Assembly: GCA_965602225.1 (NCBI GenBank)
Contig: CBFCYE010000002.1
Coordinates: forward strand, 62,001 to 126,000
DNA: 64,000 nt
Source: Tenderia sp965602225
GTDB taxonomy: Bacteria; Pseudomonadota; Gammaproteobacteria; Tenderiales; Tenderiaceae
Direction of reading: 5' to 3'
In this document: positions 9,385 through 16,793 of the stretch, in pieces
How the letters are laid out: each line of letters starts with the position of its first letter
How positions within the stretch are numbered: position 1 is the first letter of the stretch
Notes under the pieces: generated by a model
The model's input: the letters and a program-made list of their open reading frames with translations, nothing else
What the model was told of the DNA's origin: nothing
Databases searched by the model: none
Program-made: the position numbers and the translations under genes

Positions 9385-10595
9385 AACAACACCTCTTTTT
9401 GATCTTCTTTTGAATTAGCATATTCATCATTGCTATCCACATATTGCGGAAGCGTAAGACTGATCTTCGTGCCTCTTCCTTGTTCTGACTTAAGATCAAC
9501 ATTGCCACCGTGCTGCTCAATAACAGACTTAACAACAGCAAGCCCAAGCCCCGTTCCCTGAGGCCTTGATGTTACAAACGGCTCAAAAACATCAGCTTTA
9601 ATATCTGACGAAATGCCAATACCATTGTCTGAAATTGAAATTAAAACCATCCGTGCTTCATTAACACTAACCTTGATATCAATTTCTAATGGAACTTTTG
9701 AAGATGCCTGAATGGCGTTCATAACCAAATTAATCAAGGCCCCCAAGACAGCCTCACGGTTAGCCTTTAACTTGATTTCAGGACAATTATTGGAAATATT
9801 AAGACGGCTATTATTTTGTTCAACTTGCACCTGCACAGACTGATGCAAAGTATTTATCAAATTATTGCAACTAAAAATAGTTTGTTGTTGGCTGCTTGAA
9901 CCACGAACATAGGCAAGCATGTCACACACCATCGCCTCGATATGGAGCAACTGTTGACGCACCTTATCGCTATATTTTTCAACTGCTTCAGGGTTTGTAG
10001 CGTTATTACGGAGATTGGAGACATACAGTAAGGCAGTTGCTGTCGGTGTTCTGACCTGATGAGCCAGTGATGCCGCCATTTGCCCCATCGCAGACAGCCG
10101 CTGAAAACGCCCAAGCTTGTCCTGCAACAGGCGCTTTTCAGTAACATCAGCAATCAACAAAATCTGACCTGGCTCTTTGCCCAGAGAAGACGTTGTAATA
10201 CTGACACGACGACCATCTTTTAAGGAAATGTCGTGGCCATCATCCACGCGAGGCTCAAAGGAACGCTGTATAACCTGACGCCAGACCGAACCTTTTAATG
10301 GCTCACCTAACAGATCAATGGCAGCCTTATTTGCTTCCTGCACAACGCCCTTACCGTTCAGGACTATAACGCCACCTGGCAGCGCATCGAGTAAATGCTC
10401 AAGCCTGTTAGCTAAGGATTGATTTTGTTCGATTTGGTGATCGTAGTCACCATGAGCAGAAGCGAGCTTGTGATTAAGGCCATCAACCTGGCTCTCAAGC
10501 TGGTGATAGGATGACATAAGCTGCTCAGACACTTTATTGAATGTCTGAAACGCACTTTTTAGATGCTGAAGCTGATTTGTATTTTCCAATGCCAT
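9381..10595 (-). CDS. flrB: Two-component sensor kinase FlrB/FleS
   Basis: Cytoplasmic kinase for FlrC, with no membrane segment in 404 residues. The order is an N-terminal coiled coil (about 1-65), a PAS domain (about 68-165, beginning LLDALPGGVIVLN), a HisKA dimerisation helix with the phosphoacceptor His in SLAHQVRTP (about residue 178), and a HATPase domain with N-box LVMNAIQAS, DNGIG and GTGLGLAVVKSV. This matches FlrB/FleS rather than a receptor kinase. It is expressed from a sigma-54 promoter about 57 bases upstream. Confidence 0.94.
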   Translation of the reverse strand: MALENTNQLQHLKSAFQTFNKVSEQLMSSYHQLESQVDGLNHKLASAHGDYDHQIEQNQSLANRLEHLLDALPGGVIVLNGKGVVQEANKAAIDLLGEPLKGSVWRQVIQRSFEPRVDDGHDISLKDGRRVSITTSSLGKEPGQILLIADVTEKRLLQDKLGRFQRLSAMGQMAASLAHQVRTPTATALLYVSNLRNNATNPEAVEKYSDKVRQQLLHIEAMVCDMLAYVRGSSSQQQTIFSCNNLINTLHQSVQVQVEQNNSRLNISNNCPEIKLKANREAVLGALINLVMNAIQASSKVPLEIDIKVSVNEARMVLISISDNGIGISSDIKADVFEPFVTSRPQGTGLGLAVVKSVIEQHGGNVDLKSEQGRGTKISLTLPQYVDSNDEYANSKEDQKEVLL

Positions 10596-10651
10596 TCTTT
10601 TGCCTTTGTCACTACGTTCTGCTGTAGAAAGTTTGACTTCAACAGAACTAA

Positions 10652-10667
10652 GGCAAAAATTGGGCCA
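10652..10667 (-). promoter_or_regulatory. Sigma-54 promoter for flrBC
   Basis: The minus strand reads TGGCCCAATTTTTGCC. The invariant GG and GC are exactly ten bases apart, as needed for RpoN; the -24 and -12 elements otherwise follow TGGCAC-N5-TTGC with one or two changes. It sits between flrA and flrB, where polar systems use FlrA with sigma-54. The predicted 5' leader is about 45-50 bases. Confidence 0.7.
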
Positions 10668-10727
10668 GGTTTTTCGTTTTCTTTTAAATCAACAAGTTAC
10701 AGGCCAAGCGCGCTAGGAGCGTCAATG

Positions 10728-12179
10728 TTACGACACCTCTTCATTACGTTGCAGGCCATATTTACGCATTTTTTCAACCAGCGTTGTCCGACGTAATTTA
10801 AGACGATTAGCAGCATGGGCAACTACCCCCCCCGCCTCCTCAATTGCCTGATGAATAAACTGTCGTTCGATATCAGCCAAGTATTCTTTTAGATCTATGC
10901 CTGCCACAGGCAATCTTGGCAGACGGTTCACGGAGGCTTCGACTTCATCAGATGAAATTGCTTGTTGAGCCAGCATAGTATTGATAATCGCCTCGCCAGC
11001 ACTCAGCTCATTGGTCTGAAATTTTTCCGGCAAATCATTCATGTCCACCACACCGGTTGGGAACATAATGACCAGCCGCTCAATCAAGTTGGCAAGTTCA
11101 CGAACATTACCCGGCCAATCGTACTGACACAAGGCCATCATAGCCGACTGGGTAATACGAACCGAACCCCTTCCTTCATTTTCCGAACGGGCAATCAGCT
11201 CAGTCACCAAAAGGGGGATATCATCGAGCCGATCACGTAATGGTGGCATTTCAATCGGAAAAACATTGAGTCGATAAAACAAATCTTCACGGAACTTACC
11301 ATCGCTGATAGCCTGCTCCAAATCTCGATGTGTCGCCGCTACAATACGAACATTGGCGGTAATACTCTTATTACTACCCACCCTTTCGAATGTGCGTTCT
11401 TGTAGGACTCTGAGCAGTTTTACCTGCATATGCAGGCTCATGTCACCAATTTCGTCAAGAAATAGGGTGCCCCCCTCTGCCAGTTCAAAGCGTCCCTGCC
11501 TGGTACTAATTGCCCCAGTAAAAGCACCCTTTTCATGACCGAACAATTCACTTTCAAGCAAATCGGCGGGGATGGCACCACAATTAATTGGCACAAATGG
11601 CTTGTCTCTTCGAGAAGACAAATAATGCAGATTACGCGCAACAACCTCTTTGCCTGTGCCAGACCCACCAAGCACTAGCACGTTCGCATCTGAGCTAGCC
11701 ACTTGCTCTATTAGTTTTCGCACCTGTTTGATTGAACGACTATTCCCAACCAGACTGCGGAATAATTCAACTTCCCCACGACGAGAACCCACCGCATTCT
11801 GACTTTCTCTGCACAGCTTTGCTTTTTCCAATGCAGCGACTAACTGTTTGTATTTTAGGGGTTGATCAAGAAAGGTAATAGCAACTTTTTGCAGGGCATC
11901 AGAGTAGCAGCCATCGTCACGCTCTTTTTCAAACAATATGATACTGACCGTAGGGCTGAGCAATCTTACTTGCCCCAAAATATCCTCGTGATTTTTGCCT
12001 GAACCGCAAGCCCCTAGCACTAAGGCTTGAACAGGCTGATCACATTGACTTAGTAGCTCTTGCCATGAGCTACTGTCTGAAGCATAAACATTACGAATAT
12101 CAATAAATTCAAGAATTGACAGAAGCTCATCACGACGACTTTTATCATCATCTATCAGCAATATCGCTGATTCACGCAT
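10728..12179 (-). CDS. flrA: Master flagellar regulator FlrA/FleQ
   Basis: Top activator of polar flagellar genes, sigma-54 dependent and in FleQ a c-di-GMP sensor. The N-terminal receiver-like domain (1-130) starts with ILLIDDDKSRRDE, but the usual phospho-Asp site reads LVLGACG, so it is not phosphorylated there, as in FleQ. The AAA+ domain has Walker A GGSGTGKEVVARNLH (171-185), GAFTGA at 218-223 and Walker B GTLFLDE. The C-terminal HTH is AANRLKLRRTTLVEKMRKYGL. 483 residues. The ATG has GGAGAG upstream. It is the only flagellar regulator here without a sigma-54 or FliA site, as expected for the top tier. Confidence 0.95.
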   Translation of the reverse strand: MRESAILLIDDDKSRRDELLSILEFIDIRNVYASDSSSWQELLSQCDQPVQALVLGACGSGKNHEDILGQVRLLSPTVSIILFEKERDDGCYSDALQKVAITFLDQPLKYKQLVAALEKAKLCRESQNAVGSRRGEVELFRSLVGNSRSIKQVRKLIEQVASSDANVLVLGGSGTGKEVVARNLHYLSSRRDKPFVPINCGAIPADLLESELFGHEKGAFTGAISTRQGRFELAEGGTLFLDEIGDMSLHMQVKLLRVLQERTFERVGSNKSITANVRIVAATHRDLEQAISDGKFREDLFYRLNVFPIEMPPLRDRLDDIPLLVTELIARSENEGRGSVRITQSAMMALCQYDWPGNVRELANLIERLVIMFPTGVVDMNDLPEKFQTNELSAGEAIINTMLAQQAISSDEVEASVNRLPRLPVAGIDLKEYLADIERQFIHQAIEEAGGVVAHAANRLKLRRTTLVEKMRKYGLQRNEEVS

Positions 12180-12209
12180 GGGTGCTCTCCAGTCTTTGTT
12201 TTAACAAGC

Positions 12210-12238
12210 AAAACATCATCAGTAACCCATAATGTCAA
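12210..12238 (-). promoter_or_regulatory. Possible sigma-70 promoter for flrA
   Basis: A perfect TTGACA -35 (12233-12238) is followed after 17 bases by TGTTTT, a poor -10 (12210-12215). It lies 31 bases before the flrA start, and housekeeping sigma is what a top-tier regulator would use. The weak -10 keeps confidence low. Confidence 0.3.
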
Positions 12239-12276
12239 AAAAATACCACTAAAACAATCTATAATTGACTGTCATT

Positions 12277-12837
12277 CTAAGTAATTGTTTTACTTTTCAT
12301 TCTTGCAATTTGACGACGATGGCAACGAAAAATATATTTTTCCAATAACTCCAATGAATAGCTATTAGATTGTGCATGTTCAACAACAACTAAATAGCCA
12401 CCAGTCTCGACCAAATCAACTGATACAACCGAACCACAAATTGCTAGGGGAAATGGAAAGCGAGCATCAAGATAAATTTTGGCTTCTATGATTTGACCTA
12501 GTTCTGGAGGGTTTTCAAGCGTCTGCCACTGAATAAGCTTAGGGCCAAGTTTTATGTCCGTATTCGCGGGCATTTGAATATTTTGAGAAGCCAACTGCGC
12601 AACCAACTCAAGGATGATGTTGATTTTAAAATCCATGCGTTGGAGATCCTGATTTAACTCAGAATTTTCATCAGGCACCTCGTGCATCCCCTCATCCAGA
12701 CCAAGGGAAATTTTCAGGCAATTCTGATTTGAACGTTCAACAGACGGGGAAAGACTTGCTGGACCAGCATGCAGTGACCACACCAGAGGAAGATTTACAT
12801 CACAAGATAAACCACCAAACTCGATCGTCTCAGTCAA
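12277..12837 (-). CDS. Atypical PilZ-like protein of the flagellar locus
   Basis: A 186-residue protein with a helical middle (LQRMDFKINIILELVAQL, about 68-86) and a C-terminal beta domain ending in EKYIFRCHRRQIARMK, the closing-helix signature of PilZ domains. The canonical c-di-GMP motifs RxxxR and D/NxSxxG are not evident, so it is either an atypical PilZ or a non-binding relative. It starts at TTG (12837) behind AGGGA; the upstream ATG is out of frame and stops at once. It is the last gene of the fliD-fliS-fliT run, directly before flrA, whose FleQ orthologue binds c-di-GMP. The link to c-di-GMP control is inference. Confidence 0.65.
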   Translation of the reverse strand: MTETIEFGGLSCDVNLPLVWSLHAGPASLSPSVERSNQNCLKISLGLDEGMHEVPDENSELNQDLQRMDFKINIILELVAQLASQNIQMPANTDIKLGPKLIQWQTLENPPELGQIIEAKIYLDARFPFPLAICGSVVSVDLVETGGYLVVVEHAQSNSYSLELLEKYIFRCHRRQIARMKSKTIT

Positions 12838-12904
12838 ATCGCATCCCTATGACTTGCCTAGTAAAATTACGTTGTGATTGAGTATAAGGCAATTTGTAAC
12901 AAAG

Positions 12905-13258
12905 CTATAGCACCGTATTTTTTTGATATTCGGACATCGCCTGGCGGGTAGAATTACTCTGTTTCATTAACTCAGCAAGCTTGTTTTTTGACTCTGCACC
13001 GAGGGCAATAATTTGATTATCTAAGGTCAATATTTTCTCTATCGAAACTCTCAATAGCTCTGAATTATTTTGTAAATCATTTGAGTCCAGTGAATTAAAA
13101 AAGGCCTCAAGTTCAGGCCTTCGTTGGGACTCTATTTCGGCAAGCTGTTCCCACTCACCTTGCTCAGCCAGCTCAAACATCGTTTCTGTAGTCGCTACAA
13201 AAGATGAAACGGCCTTCACTAAACTCACTGAGTGGTCATGCTTATTTTCAATATCCAT
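12905..13258 (-). CDS. fliT: FliT-like flagellar chaperone
   Basis: A 117-residue all-helical protein in the fliD-fliS-fliT position. Features are TMFELAEQGEWEQLAEIESQRRPELEAF in the N-terminal half and a charged C-terminal helix with SEYQKNTVL. Assignment rests on size, the E-x-x-R-pattern helix around the conserved W and R, and synteny. FliT escorts the cap protein FliD and, in enterics, represses FlhDC, which is absent from FlrA systems. Only weak ribosome-binding sequence precedes the ATG. Confidence 0.78.
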   Translation of the reverse strand: MDIENKHDHSVSLVKAVSSFVATTETMFELAEQGEWEQLAEIESQRRPELEAFFNSLDSNDLQNNSELLRVSIEKILTLDNQIIALGAESKNKLAELMKQSNSTRQAMSEYQKNTVL

Positions 13259-13286
13259 TGACTAAATTAATATCAGTCATTATTCA

Positions 13287-13709
13287 TCACGCTGTTTCAG
13301 TTGGATTTGTCTGCAACATTTCAGGTACAGCATCCCACGCCAATTTTATTTCAATAATAAGGCCAGCCACTTCATTCAACATTGCTTCATTATTTTCCAG
13401 GTTTGCCTCAGCAAGACGACGCCCCATGTAATCATAAAGGTCATCTAGATTCTGGGCGATTTCACCACCTGCTTCTATATCCAGACTCATTCTTAGGCCA
13501 TCAATAATTGATATTGCCCATGAAATATGACTACCCTTCAAGGCTACGTCACCGCGTTGCATATAACCTTTCGCCAGATTAATCTTTTCTAGCGCACCTT
13601 CCATTAACATCTGAATCAAGCGATGCGGTGATGCCGAAGCCACACCAGACTGTGTGCCTACCTGCCTGTACTGATTAAGCATACTGTCCTTGTTCGGCGA
13701 ATAATTCAT
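13287..13709 (-). CDS. fliS: Flagellin export chaperone FliS
   Basis: 140 residues with the family signature YRQVGTQSGVASASPHRLIQML near the N-terminus and the helix bundle that clamps the flagellin C-terminus (HISWAISIIDGLRMSLD, NLDDLYDYMGRRLAEANLE). The start codon has AGGGAGAG upstream. It lies between fliD and fliT and would keep FliC unfolded for export. Confidence 0.95.
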   Translation of the reverse strand: MNYSPNKDSMLNQYRQVGTQSGVASASPHRLIQMLMEGALEKINLAKGYMQRGDVALKGSHISWAISIIDGLRMSLDIEAGGEIAQNLDDLYDYMGRRLAEANLENNEAMLNEVAGLIIEIKLAWDAVPEMLQTNPTETA

Positions 13710-13741
13710 TCAAACTCTCCCTAGATCTACTTCAGAGTATT

Positions 13742-15115
13742 TTAACCGCCAATACTATTTGGCGTGGGTAAAGCAGACAACTGCTGACTCAAAAAACTAC
13801 TTGTCGAATTCATTTGTGAGATTAATGTATCCAGCGCGCTAAACTGGCGTCTATGTCGCGCTTCGATAATCTCTAACCTGTACTCCAGATTGGTCTCGCG
13901 GTCTTCGACATAAGAAATTCTGCTATTAATCCCATCTTCACGCGTATCAATTAAACCATCTGTTGCAATTAAACTATCGGCCATTGCCTCAAATCTTACA
14001 GCAAAACCTTGTGAGCTATCGGCAAATAGATCTGCCAAATCAGAAAAATTTGAGCTAATAACCCCATCCAAGGTAGCGCTATCGAGTGTCAAATCACCCG
14101 TAGTTGAATCGGTTTCAATGCCAATTTCAGACAAATAATTAAATCCCAAACCTGATGCCGAAGTATTCAATATATTCTGCATTTGGCGCTGCATTGTTAA
14201 CAAACTACTCTCACCTTGCAACGTTGCATCTTCTCCCCCCAACGTCTTAATAGTGCTGCGCACATCATTGTAGGCATCAACAAACTTCTGCACCGACTCT
14301 TTAACCTTAGCTGTATCTTGGCTGACATTTAGGGTTTCGACAGTGCCAGGTGCCGCCTGCTTTAATGTAAGGCTAACCCCACTTAAGGCGTCAGTAACGG
14401 TATTAGAGGCTGAAGTCACCGTAATACCGTCAATTTTGACACTGGCATCTGCGGCCTCATTACCAGCAATGGTTTCAAATCCAAGCGCAGTGGCCACGCT
14501 GGCTGTAGTACCAGTGTCAATTGTGATCGTATTTTCTGTTCCAGAATCCGTTGAACTTAGCACCAGTTTGCTCTCAGTACCGGTATTAACGATTGAGGCA
14601 GAAACCCCAGTGTTATCAGCCGCATTATTAATCGCATCTCTAATGCCACTTAGGGTGTTATTGGTACCATCAATGGCAATTTGAAAGGTTCTTGGTGTAC
14701 CAGCAGCATCCTGTGTAATTTCCAGTGTTCCGGTAGTGCCAATAGCTGTATCGGCATCAGCATAGGTTGAGCCGACATCTTTTCCAGAAGTCATTTTATG
14801 AGCATTGGCGAGCGCCAACACATCGATTGAATGCACAGCGGCTGAGGCCGTACTGCTGGCCGTTGCTGTGAACGAATCGCTATTAGAAGGTGTAGCAGAA
14901 TAAACCTGAAACTTGTCAGATGAAGAAAGTCCCTTCATGGCCGACTGAAATGTTGAAAAGGCACTCTTCAGTTGCCCATAGGCGCTCAATTGAGCACTCA
15001 GGTCACTCTTTTGCGCCCCGAGTTGGTCAAGCGGACGACGCTCTAGCGCCATCAACTGACTGACTATACTATTTACATCCAGTCCCGAACCTATACCACC
15101 TGCTGACAGGGCCAT
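13742..15115 (-). CDS. fliD: Flagellar filament cap protein FliD (HAP2)
   Basis: 457 residues with the FliD N-terminal coiled region (GGIGSGLDVNSIVSQLMALERRPLDQL) and the C-terminal D0/D1 segment (NLEYRLEIIEARHRRQFSALD, then QMNSTSSFLSQQL). The middle is Thr/Ala/Ser-rich, as usual in marine FliDs. It caps the filament and guides FliC polymerisation. The start follows GAGGTGAG, and a sigma-54 promoter lies 54 bases further upstream, so fliD-fliS-fliT-PilZ is a middle-class operon separate from fliC and flaG. Confidence 0.96.
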   Translation of the reverse strand: MALSAGGIGSGLDVNSIVSQLMALERRPLDQLGAQKSDLSAQLSAYGQLKSAFSTFQSAMKGLSSSDKFQVYSATPSNSDSFTATASSTASAAVHSIDVLALANAHKMTSGKDVGSTYADADTAIGTTGTLEITQDAAGTPRTFQIAIDGTNNTLSGIRDAINNAADNTGVSASIVNTGTESKLVLSSTDSGTENTITIDTGTTASVATALGFETIAGNEAADASVKIDGITVTSASNTVTDALSGVSLTLKQAAPGTVETLNVSQDTAKVKESVQKFVDAYNDVRSTIKTLGGEDATLQGESSLLTMQRQMQNILNTSASGLGFNYLSEIGIETDSTTGDLTLDSATLDGVISSNFSDLADLFADSSQGFAVRFEAMADSLIATDGLIDTREDGINSRISYVEDRETNLEYRLEIIEARHRRQFSALDTLISQMNSTSSFLSQQLSALPTPNSIGG

Positions 15116-15168
15116 ATCTCACCTCTCATTTACTACAATGCCACGAATCATCCAATACAACATATCCG

Positions 15169-15184
15169 AGCAAATTTTATGCCA
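15169..15184 (-). promoter_or_regulatory. Sigma-54 promoter for fliD-fliS-fliT
   Basis: The minus strand reads TGGCATAAAATTTGCT, a near-perfect RpoN site (consensus TGGCAYR-N4-TTGCW) with GG-N10-GC spacing. It begins five bases after the flaG stop codon and ends about 54 bases before the fliD ATG. FlrC is the likely activator. Confidence 0.85.
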
Positions 15185-15188
15185 GCCC

Positions 15189-15614
15189 CTACACTTTGTT
15201 GTCAAACAGTGTTCCAGCACCTCTTTCCATGTTACGCAATATATGCAGAGTTTCCTCTGGCGGAATCTGACGCACTATTTTGTCAGTTTCAGGGTCGATT
15301 ACCGTAATAATCAAGCGACCACTATCGTCATCGACGTTGAATTTCAAGTCACGGTCGATACTCTGCGCATATTCCCTCATTTTATGAGCAGCCTGTAATA
15401 CCTGCTCATCATTGGCAGTTTCCTTTTCTGCAACATATGAAGGAGGAATTTGTTTGCCAGCCGCGGCGGCATCCTGCCGAACCCTTTGTTCCTGTTCTAT
15501 CACGGTTGCGACAGGGACTGAAGAAGCTGGAATGATTGGCGCAGTATCAGTTACCGTAGGGGTAGAAATCTTTACGGTTGAGGCACTTTGTGCAATTTCA
15601 TTTATACCTGACAT
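15189..15614 (-). CDS. flaG: FlaG family flagellar protein
   Basis: FlaG controls filament length in polar systems; its exact mechanism is not settled. The C-terminal half has the family pattern: LKFNVDDDSGRLIITVIDPETDKIVRQIPPEE (about 98-130). The N-terminal 70 residues are Thr/Val/Ala-rich and disordered-looking. I chose the ATG at 15614 because GGAGGTGG lies seven bases before it; the longer reading from 15638 would place that ribosome-binding site inside the coding sequence. It sits between fliC and fliD, its normal place. Confidence 0.9.
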   Translation of the reverse strand: MSGINEIAQSASTVKISTPTVTDTAPIIPASSVPVATVIEQEQRVRQDAAAAGKQIPPSYVAEKETANDEQVLQAAHKMREYAQSIDRDLKFNVDDDSGRLIITVIDPETDKIVRQIPPEETLHILRNMERGAGTLFDNKV

Positions 15615-15637
15615 ATTTGACCACCTCCAAGGGTTCA

Positions 15638-15668
15638 CCCTTCTGCACTATTAGCTAGTGCAGAAGGG
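15638..15668 (-). terminator. Strong hairpin between fliC and flaG
   Basis: A perfect 13-base inverted repeat (CCCTTCTGCACTA / TAGTGCAGAAGGG) with a five-base loop starts 20 bases after the fliC stop codon. No T-run follows on the minus strand, so it is not a textbook intrinsic terminator. It may attenuate read-through into flaG or protect the 3' end of the abundant fliC mRNA. The flaG ribosome-binding site follows within about ten bases. Confidence 0.5.
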
Positions 15669-15688
15669 GAATTCCTAGGCTACCTTAA

Positions 15689-16513
15689 CTACCCAAGTAG
15701 TGAAAGTACGTTTTGCGGAACTGAGTTAGCCTGTGACAACATGGCTACACCCGCCTGTTGCAGAATCTGCGCCCGTGTTAGTGCAGCAGTTTCTGCGGCA
15801 AAGTCAGCATCCTGAATACGACTACGCGCAGCGCTCAAGTTCTCAGCAGTATTCTGAGTATTACGAATAACAGATTCAAAACGATTCTGAACCGCACCCA
15901 ACTTACCACGTGAGCTAGAAACTGCACTCAAAAATGAATCCGCAGACGTGATCATGGTGGCGGCACCAGCGGAGGTTGCCACAGTACCGGAGGTAGCAAG
16001 CGCTGCATAGGAACCATTAGTTGTGATATTGGATGTTGTTACAGCAATCGTATCACCGTTGTTGGCACCCACCTGAAAATTAAAGGTGGTAGCATCCGAA
16101 CCAATGATTGCGATGCCATTAAATTTGGTACCCGCAACACGACCGATCTCTGCCTGTAGCTCTGCAACCTCATCCTGTAGTGAAGCCCTATCAGCCGTGC
16201 TGTTAGATGCATTGGTAGACTGAACCGCCAACTCACGAATACGTTGAATATTGGTTGTAATCTCGGCGAAAGCCCCTTCAGCAGTCTGAGCAAGAGAGAT
16301 CGCATCGGCAGAGTTACGAGATGCTTGGTTCAAACCACGAATCTGCGCAGTAAAACGCTCAGAGATGGCCAAACCAGCCGCATCATCTTTTGCACTATTG
16401 ATACGAAGACCTGAAGAGAGACGCTGCAAAGCCTGCTGCAGTGATTTTGATGTGTTATTCAAGTTACGCTGGGCGTTCAACGCCATTACGTTGGTATTTA
16501 CGACTTGAGCCAT
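15689..16513 (-). CDS. fliC: Flagellin FliC
   Basis: Filament subunit of 274 residues, short for the family. The conserved D0/D1 N-terminus (MAQVVNTNVMALNAQRNL; LQRLSSGLRINSAKDDAAGL) and C-terminus (ALTRAQILQQAGVAMLSQAN ending SVPQNVLSLLG) are intact. The centre (about 150-195) is only a small loop rich in Ser, Thr, Ala and Gly. Those Ser/Thr are the obvious acceptors for O-glycosylation by the adjacent Maf protein. It is expressed from a FliA promoter 112 bases upstream, with AGGAG before the ATG. It is the only flagellin in the window. Confidence 0.97.
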   Translation of the reverse strand: MAQVVNTNVMALNAQRNLNNTSKSLQQALQRLSSGLRINSAKDDAAGLAISERFTAQIRGLNQASRNSADAISLAQTAEGAFAEITTNIQRIRELAVQSTNASNSTADRASLQDEVAELQAEIGRVAGTKFNGIAIIGSDATTFNFQVGANNGDTIAVTTSNITTNGSYAALATSGTVATSAGAATMITSADSFLSAVSSSRGKLGAVQNRFESVIRNTQNTAENLSAARSRIQDADFAAETAALTRAQILQQAGVAMLSQANSVPQNVLSLLG

Positions 16514-16624
16514 GACAAATACTCCTAAAACTTACCGAGTGGGTCAAAACTTCAACACTCACCCGTTTTCATATCTAGCGGATATATCTCTCAATCTTGG
16601 AAATATTTACCGCTCCCAATAATG

Positions 16625-16652
16625 TTAGCGGCCAATTAAACCGTAAACTTTA
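16625..16652 (-). promoter_or_regulatory. FliA (sigma-28) promoter for fliC
   Basis: The minus strand reads TAAAGTTT, a 12-base spacer, then GCCGCTAA. The -35 is a perfect match and the -10 is 7/8 to GCCGATAA; the spacer is one base longer than the usual 11. It implies a leader of about 105 bases before the fliC start codon. Confidence 0.85.
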
Positions 16653-16793
16653 GTTATGGCGAAAAATTTCTTATGGTCATCGTCTCCGCAATACCGTCGA
16701 CCAGCACCTTTCTGTACTTTTTTCAATAATTACAATACATTAACTAGAAAACAGCTCGTCTGACAATAGCCGTCATAACTACAGGGGCACCCT

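Noticed and set aside
16740..16790. FliA-like promoter before maf (GCCGTCAT)
   Set aside because: Only 5/8 match at -10 and no acceptable -35 at the right distance.
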